This document shows, in pieces, positions 26,684 to 36,100 of a stretch of DNA of 64,000 nucleotides (position 1 is its first letter; each line of letters begins with the position of its first letter). The translations under genes and the position numbers were made by a program. The notes beneath the pieces are model-generated. The model did not search any database, was not told where the DNA came from, and saw nothing but the letters and a program-made list of their open reading frames with translations. Origin of the DNA: Streptomyces fructofermentans (GTDB taxonomy: Bacteria > Actinomycetota > Actinomycetes > Streptomycetales > Streptomycetaceae). Location of the stretch: assembly GCF_014651055.1 (NCBI RefSeq), contig NZ_BMWD01000003.1:1-64000 (forward strand), written 5' to 3'.

Positions 26684-27883
26684 GTGGCGGCGGACGTGGA
26701 CGTGAAGGGCACGGTGGCCGAGGGCTTCGAGCCGGTCAGGGACGCGTTCGTACGGAACTTCGAGGTGCTGGGGGACCGGGGCGCGGCCGTCGCCGTCTAT
26801 CGGGACGGGCACAGGGTCGTCGACCTGTGGGGCGGCACGAAGGACGTCGACGGCACGGCTCCCTGGGAGCGGGACACCGCCCAGCTCGTGCGCTCGGCGA
26901 CCAAGGGGGTCGCCGCCGCGGCGCTGCTCCTGCTGCACCAGCGGGGCGTACTGGACCTGGACGCGCCGGTGGCCTCGTACTGGCCGGAGTTCAAGGCGGC
27001 GGGCAAGGAACGGGTCCTGGTCCGGCAGGTGCTGTCGCACCGGGCGGGACTGCCCGTCCTGGACCGGCCGCTGACTCCGGCCCAGGCTCTCGAACCGCTG
27101 CCCGGGGCCGAGGCCGTCGCACGCCAGGCCCCGGTGTGGGAGCCGGGCACCGACCACGGCTACCACGCGCTGACGTACGGCTGGCTCGTCGGTGAGCTGG
27201 TGCGGCGCACGACGGGCCGCGGGATCGGCGACTGGATCGCCGACGAGGTCACCGGGCCGTCGGGTGCCGACCTGTGGGTCGGGCTGCCCGCGGCGGAGGC
27301 CGGCCGGGTGGGCCGGGTCGGCCCGGTCGAGGCGCCCGAGAACGACGGCGCGCTGCGGGCCCGTCCGAAGCGGTCGGTCACCGCGGCCTACGAGGACCCG
27401 CGGTCGCTGACCCGCCGGGCCTTCGGCGCCATCAGCCCCTTCCCCGACCAGAACGACCCGGCGTACCGGGCGGCGGCACTGCCCGCGACCAACGGCATAG
27501 CGACGGCCGACGGTCTGGCCCGCTCCTACGCGGCACTGATCGGCGGGGCCGGCGGACGGCCGCCCCTGTTCGCGCCGGACACCCTGGCGGCGGCCCGTGC
27601 CGAGGAGTCGGCCGGCCCCGACCGCGTCCTGGTGGTCGGCACGCGCTTCGGCCTCGGTTTCATGCTCCACGGCCCCTCGTCGCCGTTCCTGGCACCGGGC
27701 TCCTTCGGACACCCCGGGCGCGGCGGTTCCCTCGGCTTCGCCGACCCGGAGTCCGGTGTCGCCTTCGGCTACGTCACCAACGGCTTCCGGAGCACGGTGA
27801 CGGCCGACCCCCGGGCCCAGGCGCTGGTTCGGGCGGTACGGGCCTCGCTGCCCTCCGGGGACGGCTCGCACGCGCGGACGTGA
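26684..27883 (+). CDS. beta-lactamase-fold serine hydrolase (class C/EstB-like)
   Basis: A 399-aa cytoplasmic-looking protein without signal peptide. The SxxK nucleophile motif is S71ATK, the Tyr motif is in GTDHGYHALTYGWL, and the third motif region reads GHPGRGGSLGF. The WGG and HRAGL segments match the esterase EstB/penicillin-binding-like group often annotated as beta-lactamase domain proteins. Most such proteins are esterases or peptidases; substrate unknown. GTG at 26684 with GGGAGCGG upstream was chosen because the longer in-frame opening lies inside ohr. It is 80 bases after ohr and may be co-transcribed. Confidence 0.88.
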   Translation: MAADVDVKGTVAEGFEPVRDAFVRNFEVLGDRGAAVAVYRDGHRVVDLWGGTKDVDGTAPWERDTAQLVRSATKGVAAAALLLLHQRGVLDLDAPVASYWPEFKAAGKERVLVRQVLSHRAGLPVLDRPLTPAQALEPLPGAEAVARQAPVWEPGTDHGYHALTYGWLVGELVRRTTGRGIGDWIADEVTGPSGADLWVGLPAAEAGRVGRVGPVEAPENDGALRARPKRSVTAAYEDPRSLTRRAFGAISPFPDQNDPAYRAAALPATNGIATADGLARSYAALIGGAGGRPPLFAPDTLAAARAEESAGPDRVLVVGTRFGLGFMLHGPSSPFLAPGSFGHPGRGGSLGFADPESGVAFGYVTNGFRSTVTADPRAQALVRAVRASLPSGDGSHART

Positions 27884-27892
27884 GCCTGCCGG

Positions 27893-27922
27893 CCCCGGGC
27901 CGGGTCCGTGCAGTGCCCGGGG
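27893..27922. terminator. hairpin between convergent genes
   Basis: CCCCGGGC (27893-27900) pairs with GCCCGGGG (27915-27922). It lies 10 bases after the serine hydrolase stop and faces the convergent EamA transporter gene. No U-tract follows, which is usual in streptomycetes. Confidence 0.55.
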
Positions 27923-28108
27923 CGGGGCAGTACTCCCCCGGGGTTCCGGCCCGCCCCTCCCACCCGCCCGCGGCCCCCGGCCGCGCGGGCCCCGGCCCCG
28001 GCACGCCTGCGGACCTCGCGCGACGGGACCTCGTACACCGACCGGAAGGCCCGGCTGACCTCGGCGGCCCGTGGAGAGCCCCGGCGCGCGGGCGTGGGAG
28101 CCGCGGGG

Positions 28109-28954
28109 CTAGCCGGCGTGGAGCATCAGGCCTATGCCCACCACCAGCAAACCCGCGGCAGCGATCCGCGGCGCCCCGAACCGCTCCTTGAAGAACACCG
28201 CGCCGATCGCGGCGCCCACGATGATCGACGACTCCCGCAACGCGGCGATCGGCGCGAGTTCCGCGCGTGTCTGCGCCCAGAGGACCAGCCCGTACGCGAG
28301 CACGGAGAGGGCCGCGCCCAGCAGGCCGAGCACCGCGAACGGGCGCAGGACGGCCACCGTCCGCCCGCGCCACCGGTGGAGGGCGTACACCGGGATGACG
28401 ACCCCCTCCAGCGCCATCAGCCAGGCGATGTAGGCGAGCGACGAGCCCGAGGCCCGTACGCCCAGGCCGTCGACGACCGTGTACGCGGCGATGGACAGTC
28501 CCGTCGCCAGCGCGGCCCCGATCGCCGCCCAGTGGGGCCGGCGGCCGCGCAGCCCCCACAGCGCGACGCCGGTCAGGCCCGCGCACGACACGGCGACGCC
28601 CGCAGCGGCCCAGCCGTCCGGCATCTCGTGCGCGAACAGCGCCGCGAGCACGGTGACGACGAGCGGGGCCGTTCCCCGGGCGATGGGGTACGCCTGGCCG
28701 AAGTCCCCCAGCCGGAAGGACCGCATGAGCAGTACGTAGTACGCGACGTGGATCACGGCGGAGGCGATCAGGTACGGCCACGCCCCGGCCGCCGGGAACG
28801 GCACGAACGGCACCATCGCGAGCCCGATGAGCATGCCGCCGCTGGCGATCAGCGTGAACCCGACCAGCTTGTCGGTGATCCGGTGCGCGATGGCGTTCCA
28901 GCTCGCGTGCGTGACGGCGGCGAGCAGCACCGCCGCGGTGACGAGCGGCGTCAC
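28109..28954 (-). CDS. EamA (DMT superfamily) transporter
   Basis: A 281-aa membrane protein with about ten hydrophobic helices arranged as two EamA repeats, the second ending with the typical AALRESSIIVGAAIGAVFFKERFG segment (APIAALRE-S...E motif conserved in both halves of DMT exporters). Substrate not predictable; family members export amino acids or metabolites. GTG at 28954 overlaps the stop of the YbaK-type gene by 4 nt (GTGA), so the two are coupled. The long N-terminal opening to 29539 is spurious. Confidence 0.9.
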   Translation of the reverse strand: MTPLVTAAVLLAAVTHASWNAIAHRITDKLVGFTLIASGGMLIGLAMVPFVPFPAAGAWPYLIASAVIHVAYYVLLMRSFRLGDFGQAYPIARGTAPLVVTVLAALFAHEMPDGWAAAGVAVSCAGLTGVALWGLRGRRPHWAAIGAALATGLSIAAYTVVDGLGVRASGSSLAYIAWLMALEGVVIPVYALHRWRGRTVAVLRPFAVLGLLGAALSVLAYGLVLWAQTRAELAPIAALRESSIIVGAAIGAVFFKERFGAPRIAAAGLLVVGIGLMLHAG

Positions 28955-29463
28955 TCGGACTGCTCGCGCACGTCCACGAGAGTGCCGCCCGCCTGGGCGA
29001 TCAACGCCTTCGGTTCCATGGGGAACACGGTGTACGGGGTGCCCGCCGCCGCCCACACGACGTCGTGGTCCAGCAGCGAGCGGTCCGCGAGGACCCGGGT
29101 CCGGGTGCGGTGTCCGAAGGGCGGCACGCCGCCGATCGCGTACCCCGTCGTCTCGCGGACCAGTTCCACCCGCGCCCGGGTGACCTTCCCGGCCCCCAGT
29201 TCCCTGCGCACCAGCTCGATGTCCACCCGGGACGCCCCGTCCATCAGGACCAGCACCGGGACACCGTCGGCCGCGAAGATGAGGGACTTGCAGATCTGGC
29301 TCAGGTCGCAGCCGATCGCCTCGGCCGCCTCCACGGCGGTGCGGGTGGCGTCCGGGAAGCGGCGGACGCGTGCCACGAGTTCGCCGAGCCCCAGCTCGGC
29401 GAGCGCCTCTGCGAATCGGGGGTGGGCTCCGGAGCCCTCGGCAGCGGTGTCGGTCGTCGTCAT
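28951..29463 (-). CDS. YbaK/EbsC-type aminoacyl-tRNA deacylase
   Basis: A 170-aa protein of the YbaK/ProX editing family, which hydrolyses mischarged tRNAs. The conserved Lys in QICKSLIFAAD, the GYAIGGVPPFGH motif and the DHDVVWAAAGTP segment are present. No synthetase domain is attached. The start ATG at 29463 has no strong ribosome site; TAGCGT lies 8 nt upstream, so a leaderless message is possible. It is translationally coupled to the EamA transporter downstream. Confidence 0.93.
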   Translation of the reverse strand: MTTTDTAAEGSGAHPRFAEALAELGLGELVARVRRFPDATRTAVEAAEAIGCDLSQICKSLIFAADGVPVLVLMDGASRVDIELVRRELGAGKVTRARVELVRETTGYAIGGVPPFGHRTRTRVLADRSLLDHDVVWAAAGTPYTVFPMEPKALIAQAGGTLVDVREQSE

Positions 29464-30003
29464 GGAACGGCACGCTAGTGGTGCGTACGGGCGGCGTGCG
29501 AACCGGTTTGCGACGGGCCGCCGACGATGGCCCGGCCATCCCCTACTCCGGCCGGCCGACGCCGATTCCGGCGGCCCCCGGTGAAACCGGCCCCGACAGC
29601 GGCCGGCCCCGATCCGGCCGATCCGACACCGGCCGGAGTCCGGATCCGGCCGATTCCGATCCGGCCGAGCCCGACTCCGGCCGAGCCCGACTCCGGCCGG
29701 CCCAGTTCGGCCGGCCCGGGTCGGCACCCGGTCCCTGTCGACCCGGTCCCCCTCGGGCGGCTGCCCGGACCCGACGGCCGCCGCGCCACGGAACCGGAAC
29801 CGGGCCGGGGCCCCGGGCCCAGAGCCCCGGGCGAAGTCGTACGGCCCGAGCCCCCGGTCGGAGCCGTGCGGCACGATCCGCCGCCCGGACCGAGCCGTAC
29901 AGCCCGGACAGCCGCCCCGGCAGCGCCGTACCGCATGGAGAAGCCGGTGAGGGCGCCCGTCCCCACGGAGCCCTCACCGGCCGGTCGTGCCGGAGCCGTC
30001 GCG
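29464..30003. repeat. 540-base intergenic region with degenerate CCGGCCGA-type repeats
   Basis: From about 29548 to 29720 the words CCGGCCGA, TCCGGCCGAGCCCGACTCCGGCCGA and close variants recur irregularly with GATCCGG and GATTCCG insertions; further right are CCCGGGC-rich stretches. Open frames crossing it translate as Pro/Asp/Gly repeats without family motifs and are not credible genes. It separates the 3' end of the MMPL gene from the start of the YbaK-type gene. I see no RNA gene. Confidence 0.65.
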
Positions 30004-32238
30004 TCAGGCGCGCGCCAGCTCCCGGTCCCGGTCCCCGTCCTCGTCCCCGCCGAGGCCCTTCGACCGCTCGTCGTGGGCGCGCAGGCCCTCACCCTCGACG
30101 TCGACGTTCGGCAGCGCCCGGTCCAGCCACCTCGGCAGCCACCAGGCCTTGCGGCCGAGCAGCGCCAGCACCGCCGGGACGATCGCCATGCGGACCACGA
30201 ACGCGTCGAAGAAGACCGCGATCGCGAGGCCGAAGCCGATCATCTTGATCATCGACTCGCTGGAGCCGATGAACCCGGCGAAGACGGCGATCATGATGAC
30301 CGCGGCGGCCGAGACGACCCGGGCGCCGTGCTTGAACCCGGTCACGATCGCCTGGCCGGGCTTCTCGCCGTGGACGTACGCCTCCCGCATCCGTGTCACG
30401 AGGAACACCTCGTAGTCCATGGCGAGACCGAAGACGACACCCACCATGAAGATCGGCATCATCGACATGATCGGCCCGGTCTCCTCGACGCCGATCAGCC
30501 CGGACAGCCAGCCCCACTGGAAGACCGCGACGACCGCGCCGAGCGCCGCCATCACGCTGAGCAGGAAGCCGAGGGCCGCCTTAAGCGGGACGAGGATCGA
30601 GCGGAACACCACGATCAGCAGCAGGAACGCGAGCCCGACCACGAGCGCGAGGTACGGGACCAGCGCGTCGTTGAGCTTCTGCGAGAAGTCGATGTTCATG
30701 GCCGTGGAGCCGGTGACCAGCACGGTCGAGTCCGTATCGGCCCTGATCCCGTCGCCCGCGTCGCGGATGGAGTGGACCAGGTCCTCGGTCTTGACGGAGG
30801 ACGGCTTCGACTCCGGGACCACCGTGATCATCGCGGTGTCGCCTGCCTTGTTGGGCTGCGCGGGCGACACGCTGACGACGCCGTCGAGGTCCTTGATCTC
30901 GTCGGTGACCTCGGCGAACGCGGCCTTGGGCGCGTCGCTGTCCTTCGCGTCGACGACGACCATCAGCGGACCGTTGAAGCCGGGCCCGAAGCCGTCGGAC
31001 AGCAGGTCGTAGGCGCGGCGCTGCGTCGTGGACGTCGGCTGCGAACCGTCGTCCGGCAGACCCAGTTCGAGCGAGGCCGCCGGGACGGCCGCCGCGCCGA
31101 GGCCGATCACACCGAGCATCAGCACCGCGAGCGGACGGCGGACGACGAAGCTCGCCCAGCGGGTGCCCATGTTGGGCCTGCCGGCCTTCCTCGCGGCACG
31201 GCCGCCGCCGAGGAACCTGCTCTTGCTGCCGGCCGGCTGGACCTTGCGGCCCGCGTATCCGAGCAGCGCGGGAATCATGGTGAGCGCGATGAGGACGGCG
31301 ATGGCGACCGTGCCGGCCGCCGCGACGCCCATCTTCGTCAGCATCGGGATGTTGACGACGGAGAGACCGACCAGCGCGATGACGACGGTCAGGCCCGCGA
31401 AGACCACGGCCGAGCCCGCCGTACCGACGGCCCGTCCGGCCGCTTCCTCGCGTTCGCGGCCCTCCGCAAGCTCCGCCCGGTAGCGGGAGACGATGAACAG
31501 GGCGTAGTCGATGCCGACCGCGAGGCCGATCATCATCGCGAGGGTCGACGTCGTGGAGCCCAGGTCGAGCGCGCTTGCCAGCGCGGTGATCGTGGAGACG
31601 CCGATGCCGACGCCGATCAGCGCGGTCAGCAGGGGCAGCCCGGCCGCGATCAGGGAGCCGAAGGTGATCACGAGGACCACGGCGGCGATCGCGATGCCGA
31701 CGATCTCGGTGGATCCGGTCTCGGGCGTCGCCTGGAGCGCGTCACCGCCCACCTCGACGGTCAGGCCCGCGTCCCGCGCCTCCTGCGCCGCGTCCTGCAG
31801 GGCCTCCTTCGAGGCGTCCGTCAGCTCCATGCCGGAGACCTCGTAGTTGACCGAGGCGTAGGCGATCGACCCGTCCTCGCTCACTGCGTGGCTCTTGAAC
31901 GGGTCGGCGACGGAGGTGACCTCGGAGCCCGTGCGCAGCTCCTCGACGGCCTTGCGCACCGTCTCCTTGTTGTCCTTGTCGGCCATCTTCTCGCCGGCGG
32001 GCGCCTCGAAGACGACCCGTGCGGTCGCCCCGTCCGCGCTCATGCCGGGGAAGCGGTCCTCCAGCAGGTCGAAGGCCTTCTGCGCCTCGGTGCCGGGAAT
32101 CGAGAAGGAGGACGATCCGGCGACGGGCGCGGAGGCCGCGCCGACACCCGCGAGCGTCAGCAGTGCCACCCATATGAGGGCGACGAAGTGCCGTCGCCGG
32201 AAGGCGAGTCGGCCGAGTTTGTAAAGGAATGTGGCCAC
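30004..32238 (-). CDS. MMPL family RND transporter
   Basis: A 744-aa integral membrane exporter with the MMPL plan: helix 1 (HFVALIWVALLTLAGVG), a large external domain, helices 2-6 including the conserved DYALFIVSRYR segment, helix 7, a second external domain, and helices 8-12 with DYEVFLVTRMRE. MMPL proteins move lipids and other hydrophobic compounds. GTG start at 32238 with GGGAG upstream. A TetR gene lies 112 bases upstream on the same strand and is the likely regulator. The C terminus is hydrophilic (EGLRAHDERSKGLGGDED). Confidence 0.94.
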   Translation of the reverse strand: MATFLYKLGRLAFRRRHFVALIWVALLTLAGVGAASAPVAGSSSFSIPGTEAQKAFDLLEDRFPGMSADGATARVVFEAPAGEKMADKDNKETVRKAVEELRTGSEVTSVADPFKSHAVSEDGSIAYASVNYEVSGMELTDASKEALQDAAQEARDAGLTVEVGGDALQATPETGSTEIVGIAIAAVVLVITFGSLIAAGLPLLTALIGVGIGVSTITALASALDLGSTTSTLAMMIGLAVGIDYALFIVSRYRAELAEGREREEAAGRAVGTAGSAVVFAGLTVVIALVGLSVVNIPMLTKMGVAAAGTVAIAVLIALTMIPALLGYAGRKVQPAGSKSRFLGGGRAARKAGRPNMGTRWASFVVRRPLAVLMLGVIGLGAAAVPAASLELGLPDDGSQPTSTTQRRAYDLLSDGFGPGFNGPLMVVVDAKDSDAPKAAFAEVTDEIKDLDGVVSVSPAQPNKAGDTAMITVVPESKPSSVKTEDLVHSIRDAGDGIRADTDSTVLVTGSTAMNIDFSQKLNDALVPYLALVVGLAFLLLIVVFRSILVPLKAALGFLLSVMAALGAVVAVFQWGWLSGLIGVEETGPIMSMMPIFMVGVVFGLAMDYEVFLVTRMREAYVHGEKPGQAIVTGFKHGARVVSAAAVIMIAVFAGFIGSSESMIKMIGFGLAIAVFFDAFVVRMAIVPAVLALLGRKAWWLPRWLDRALPNVDVEGEGLRAHDERSKGLGGDEDGDRDRELARA

Positions 32239-32350
32239 GGGGGCGTACTCCCGGTCAGGTCGGTGAGGGCATCAGGGCAGGGTTCATCGGCCCGACGACG
32301 TGAGCGGTCGCGTCAGGTGGAGCTGGCGAGGTGCCGAAGGGGGGTGGGGA

Positions 32351-32941
32351 TCAGGCGCCGAGGGCGGGGAGGACCACGGCGTCGATGTACGAGAGGAGGA
32401 ACTCCTGTGTCGGCGGCAGTTCGTCGATCAGCGTGCGAGCGGCGAAGGCACCGATCATCATGTGCAGCACGAAGTCGTTCGCGGGGTTGTCCGCACGGAT
32501 CTCACCCCGGTCGGCCGCGCGCTGCAGGACCCGGCGGAATTCCACCAGTTCCGGCTCGACGAGCAGTTCCCGGAACGCCTTGAGGAGGTCCGGGTTCCCG
32601 TGGACGGCCATGGCCAGGCCCCGCATCAGCGCGGAGTTCTGCTCCATGTGGCAGTCGTCCTCGTGGGTCACGAGCGCGTGGAAGTCGCCTCTCAGCGACC
32701 CCGTGTCGATGTCGGCGACCCGGCCCCGCTTCTGGTGCCGCATCGCCTTGACGACCAGTTCGGCCTTGCCGCCCCACTGGCGGTAGAGGGTGGCCTTGCT
32801 GGACCGGGTGCGGGCGGCCACGGCGTCCATGGTCAGAGCGTCGTAGCCGACCTCTCTGAGCAGGTCGAGCACGGCCGCGTACAGCTCGGCCTCGCGCTCG
32901 GGCGTGATCCGGCTGCGACGCGTCGTTGCCGCCTCGGCCAT
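32351..32941 (-). CDS. TetR family transcriptional regulator
   Basis: A 196-aa repressor. The HTH reads LREVGYDALTMDAVAARTRSSKATLYRQWGGKAELV, a clear TetR_N match; the C-terminal ligand domain is of the group often found with MMPL and efflux genes. ATG at 32941 has GGTGAGCGGG upstream. It is followed by the MMPL gene on the same strand and is divergent from the tricorn protease gene. Two related operator-like sites lie in the divergent gap, so autoregulation and control of both sides are plausible. Confidence 0.93.
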   Translation of the reverse strand: MAEAATTRRSRITPEREAELYAAVLDLLREVGYDALTMDAVAARTRSSKATLYRQWGGKAELVVKAMRHQKRGRVADIDTGSLRGDFHALVTHEDDCHMEQNSALMRGLAMAVHGNPDLLKAFRELLVEPELVEFRRVLQRAADRGEIRADNPANDFVLHMMIGAFAARTLIDELPPTQEFLLSYIDAVVLPALGA

Positions 32942-33002
32942 CCCGCTCACCGCTTCCACTCGATGCCCACCGGATCCAGTGTGTCCGCTGGATCCACTCG
33001 AT

Positions 33003-33018
33003 CGAAACTGTCTCGTAC
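33003..33018. promoter_or_regulatory. operator-like site 1 in tetR/tricorn divergent region
   Basis: CGAAACTGTCTCGTAC is a degenerate copy of the perfect palindrome at 33050-33064. The corresponding positions of the two sites are 48 bases apart. Confidence 0.5.
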
Positions 33019-33049
33019 TGCTCTGAAGGTACCCCATGGATTGTGCGAA

Positions 33050-33064
33050 ACGAAACCGTTTCGT
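33050..33064. promoter_or_regulatory. operator-like site 2: 15-bp palindrome
   Basis: ACGAAACCGTTTCGT is palindromic around a central C. Length and symmetry fit a TetR operator, and the tetR gene start is 109 bases away. The site also lies about 107 bases upstream of the tricorn start. Confidence 0.65.
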
Positions 33065-33170
33065 ACGTGTGCTGCGTCACGGTGTCCCGCACCCCCGCGG
33101 GCCGTGCCGGGGGCGGCCGCGCACCGGGCCACGAGTTGCCGGGCCAGGCCCACCGGAAAAGCATGGGGAG

Positions 33171-36100
33171 GTGAGCCACGAGCACGAGAGAGCGACCGCG
33201 GACGGCCCTGCGACGGCGGACGGCGAGCCCCGCCCCCCGACGACGGACACCACCGATGGCGCAGGGTCCGCGGCGGCGGCCCCCGCCGACGCCCGGGCCC
33301 CCACCACTCGCGGCACCACGGACTCCGGCGGCACCGCCGATCCCCGCGGCACTGCGGGCCCCGGCGGCACTGCGGAAGGCGCCGGTCCGGCGGACGGCGG
33401 CGACGGATCGGCCGCCTATCTGCGCTTCCCGCACCTCAGTGGCGACCGGCTGTGCTTCGCCGCCGAGGACGACCTCTGGGTGGCCCCCCTCGACAACCCG
33501 GGACGCGCCTGGCGGCTCACCGTCGACCGCACGAAGGTCGGCCACCCGCGCTTCTCGCCCGACGGCCGCCACATCGCGTACACGACCTGGCGCAGCCTGG
33601 TGCCGGAGATCCACCTGACCCCCGTGGACGGCGGCCCGGCCCGCCGGCTCACCTACTGGGGAAACGCCGACACCCAGGTGTGCGGCTGGTCGCCCGACGG
33701 GGACATCCTCGCCGTCGCCTCGCACGGCGAACCCTTCTCGTACTACACGTGGGCCTACAGCGTGCCCGTCGACGGCGGGCCCGGCCGCAAGCTCCCGTGG
33801 GGCCCGGTCTCCGCCCTCGCCGTCGCCGACTTCGCGCAGGAGCGCAGGACCCTGCTGCTCACCGGGACTCCGCCGCACGAGCCCGCGTCGTGGAAGCGCT
33901 ACCGGGGCGGGGCCATGGGCCGGCTCTGGGTGCACGGACAGCGGATCCTCGCCGACCTCGGCGGCCATGTGGACTGCCCGATGTTCGTCGGCGACCGGGT
34001 CGCCTTCCTCTCCGACCACGAGGGCATCGGCAACCTGTACTCCTGCCAGCACGACGGCTCCGACCTGCGCCGCCACACCGACCACGACGCCTTCTACGCC
34101 CGGCACGCGTCGAGCGACGGCACGCGGGTCGTCTACCAGTGCGCGGGCGACCTGTGGATCGTCGACGCCCTCACCGCCGACTCCGTGCCGCGCCGCCTCG
34201 ACGTACGCCTCGGCGGCCCCCGCACAGGCCGACGCCCGTACCAGGTGCCCGCCGCGCAGCACGTCGACGGGATCTCCGTGGACGAGACCGGCCGGGCCTG
34301 CGCCGTCGTGGTCCGCGGCAGCCTGTACTGGCTCACGCACCGCGACGGCCCGGCGCGCACGATCGCGGACACCCCCGGGGTCCGCGTCCGGCTGCCGGAG
34401 ATGCTCGGTTCCGGCGGGCAGGTGGCGTACGTGACGGACGCGGACGGCGAGGACGCCGTCGAGATCGCCTATCTGCCGCGCGCGACAGGCCGGCGCGAGC
34501 CGCGACGGCTGGCCTCGGGCGAGCTGGGCCGCGTGCTGGAACTGGTCTCGGACCCGGAGGGCGGGCGGCTCGCCGTCGCCTCGCACGACGGGCGGTTGCT
34601 GCTGCTCGACGCCTCGGACGACCCGGAGGACCCGGAGGACCCGGAGGACCCGGAGGACCCGGACAACTCGACCAATTCGGGAAACCCGGAGGAGCCCGGC
34701 GGGACGGAACCCGGCCCCGGGAGCGTCACCGAACTCATCCGGTCCATCAACGGCCCGGTGCGCGACCTCGCGTTCTCGCCGGACGGGACCTGGCTGACCT
34801 GGTCCCATCCGGGCATCGGCCGCTCCCTGCGCCAGATCAAGATGGCCCGCGTCCGGGGCCCGGGCGCGCACACCGTCGTCGACGTCACCAACGGCCGCTT
34901 CGAGGACGAGAACCCGGTCTTCACCCGGGACGGCCGCTATCTCGCCTTCCTCTCCTGGCGCGGCTTCGACCCGGTGTACGACGTCCACACCGGCGACCTG
35001 TCCTTCCCGCTCGGCTGCCGTCCCTACCTCGTCCCGTTGTCCTGCGCGACGCCGTCGCCGTTCGCGCTGACCCCGGAAGGGCGTCCGGCGGCGGGCGGCC
35101 TGGACCCGGTCGAGGACGACACGGACGCCCTTCCGGACGACACCGGGAGCGGCACGGCGACGTGCACGGTCACCGTGGAGATGGAGGGCCTGGAGAGCCG
35201 GGTGACCCCGTTCCCGGTCACGGCGTCCAAGTACTCGGCGCTGTACCCGGTCGCGGGCGGCGGACTGGTCTGGCTCCGCTGGCCCATCTCCGGCGCGCTC
35301 GGCGAGACGTTCGCCAACCCGGACGACACGAGTGGTCGCCCCACGCTCGAACACTTCAACATCACCAAGGCCAAGAAGTCCGAACTCGTCGACCACCTCG
35401 ACTGGTTCGCGACCAGCGGCGACGGCAGCCGGCTCGTCGTGGTCGACGAGGGCGAGCTGCGGGCCGTGCCGTCGACGGAGTCGGGCGACAGCGACTCGAC
35501 CGTCTGGATCGACCTGCGGCGCATCCTGCACGAGGCCGACCCGCCCGCCGAGTGGCGGCAGGCCTACGCCGAGGCGGGCCGCCTCACCCGCGACTACTTC
35601 TGGGCCCCCGACATGTGCGGCATCGACTGGGACGCGGCCCTGGAGCAGTACCGCCCGCTGGTCGAACGGGTCGCCTCCCCGGACGAGTTCGCCGACCTGC
35701 TGCGCGAACTGCTCGGCGAACTGGGCACCTCGCACGCGTACGTGTCCGCGGCGCGCCGCAACGAGGGGCCGCCGCACTACCAGCGGGCCCAGGGCCTGCT
35801 GGGGGCCAACTTCGTCTGCAGGGAGGGCCAGTGGGTCGTCCGGCGCATCCTGCCCGGCGACTCCTCGGACTCCAAGGCGCGTTCCCCGCTGGCCGGTACG
35901 GGCATCCGCGAGGGCGCGGTCCTCACACATGTGGACGGCCGCGCGGTGGACCCGGTCACGGGCCCCTACCCGCTGCTCGCGGGCGCGGGCGGCACGACCG
36001 TGGAGCTGACCTTCACCCCGGCGCAGGGTCCCGGCGGCCTCTCGCGCCGGGTCGCCGTGGTCCCCCTGATCGACGAGCGGCCGCTGCGCTACCAGGACTG

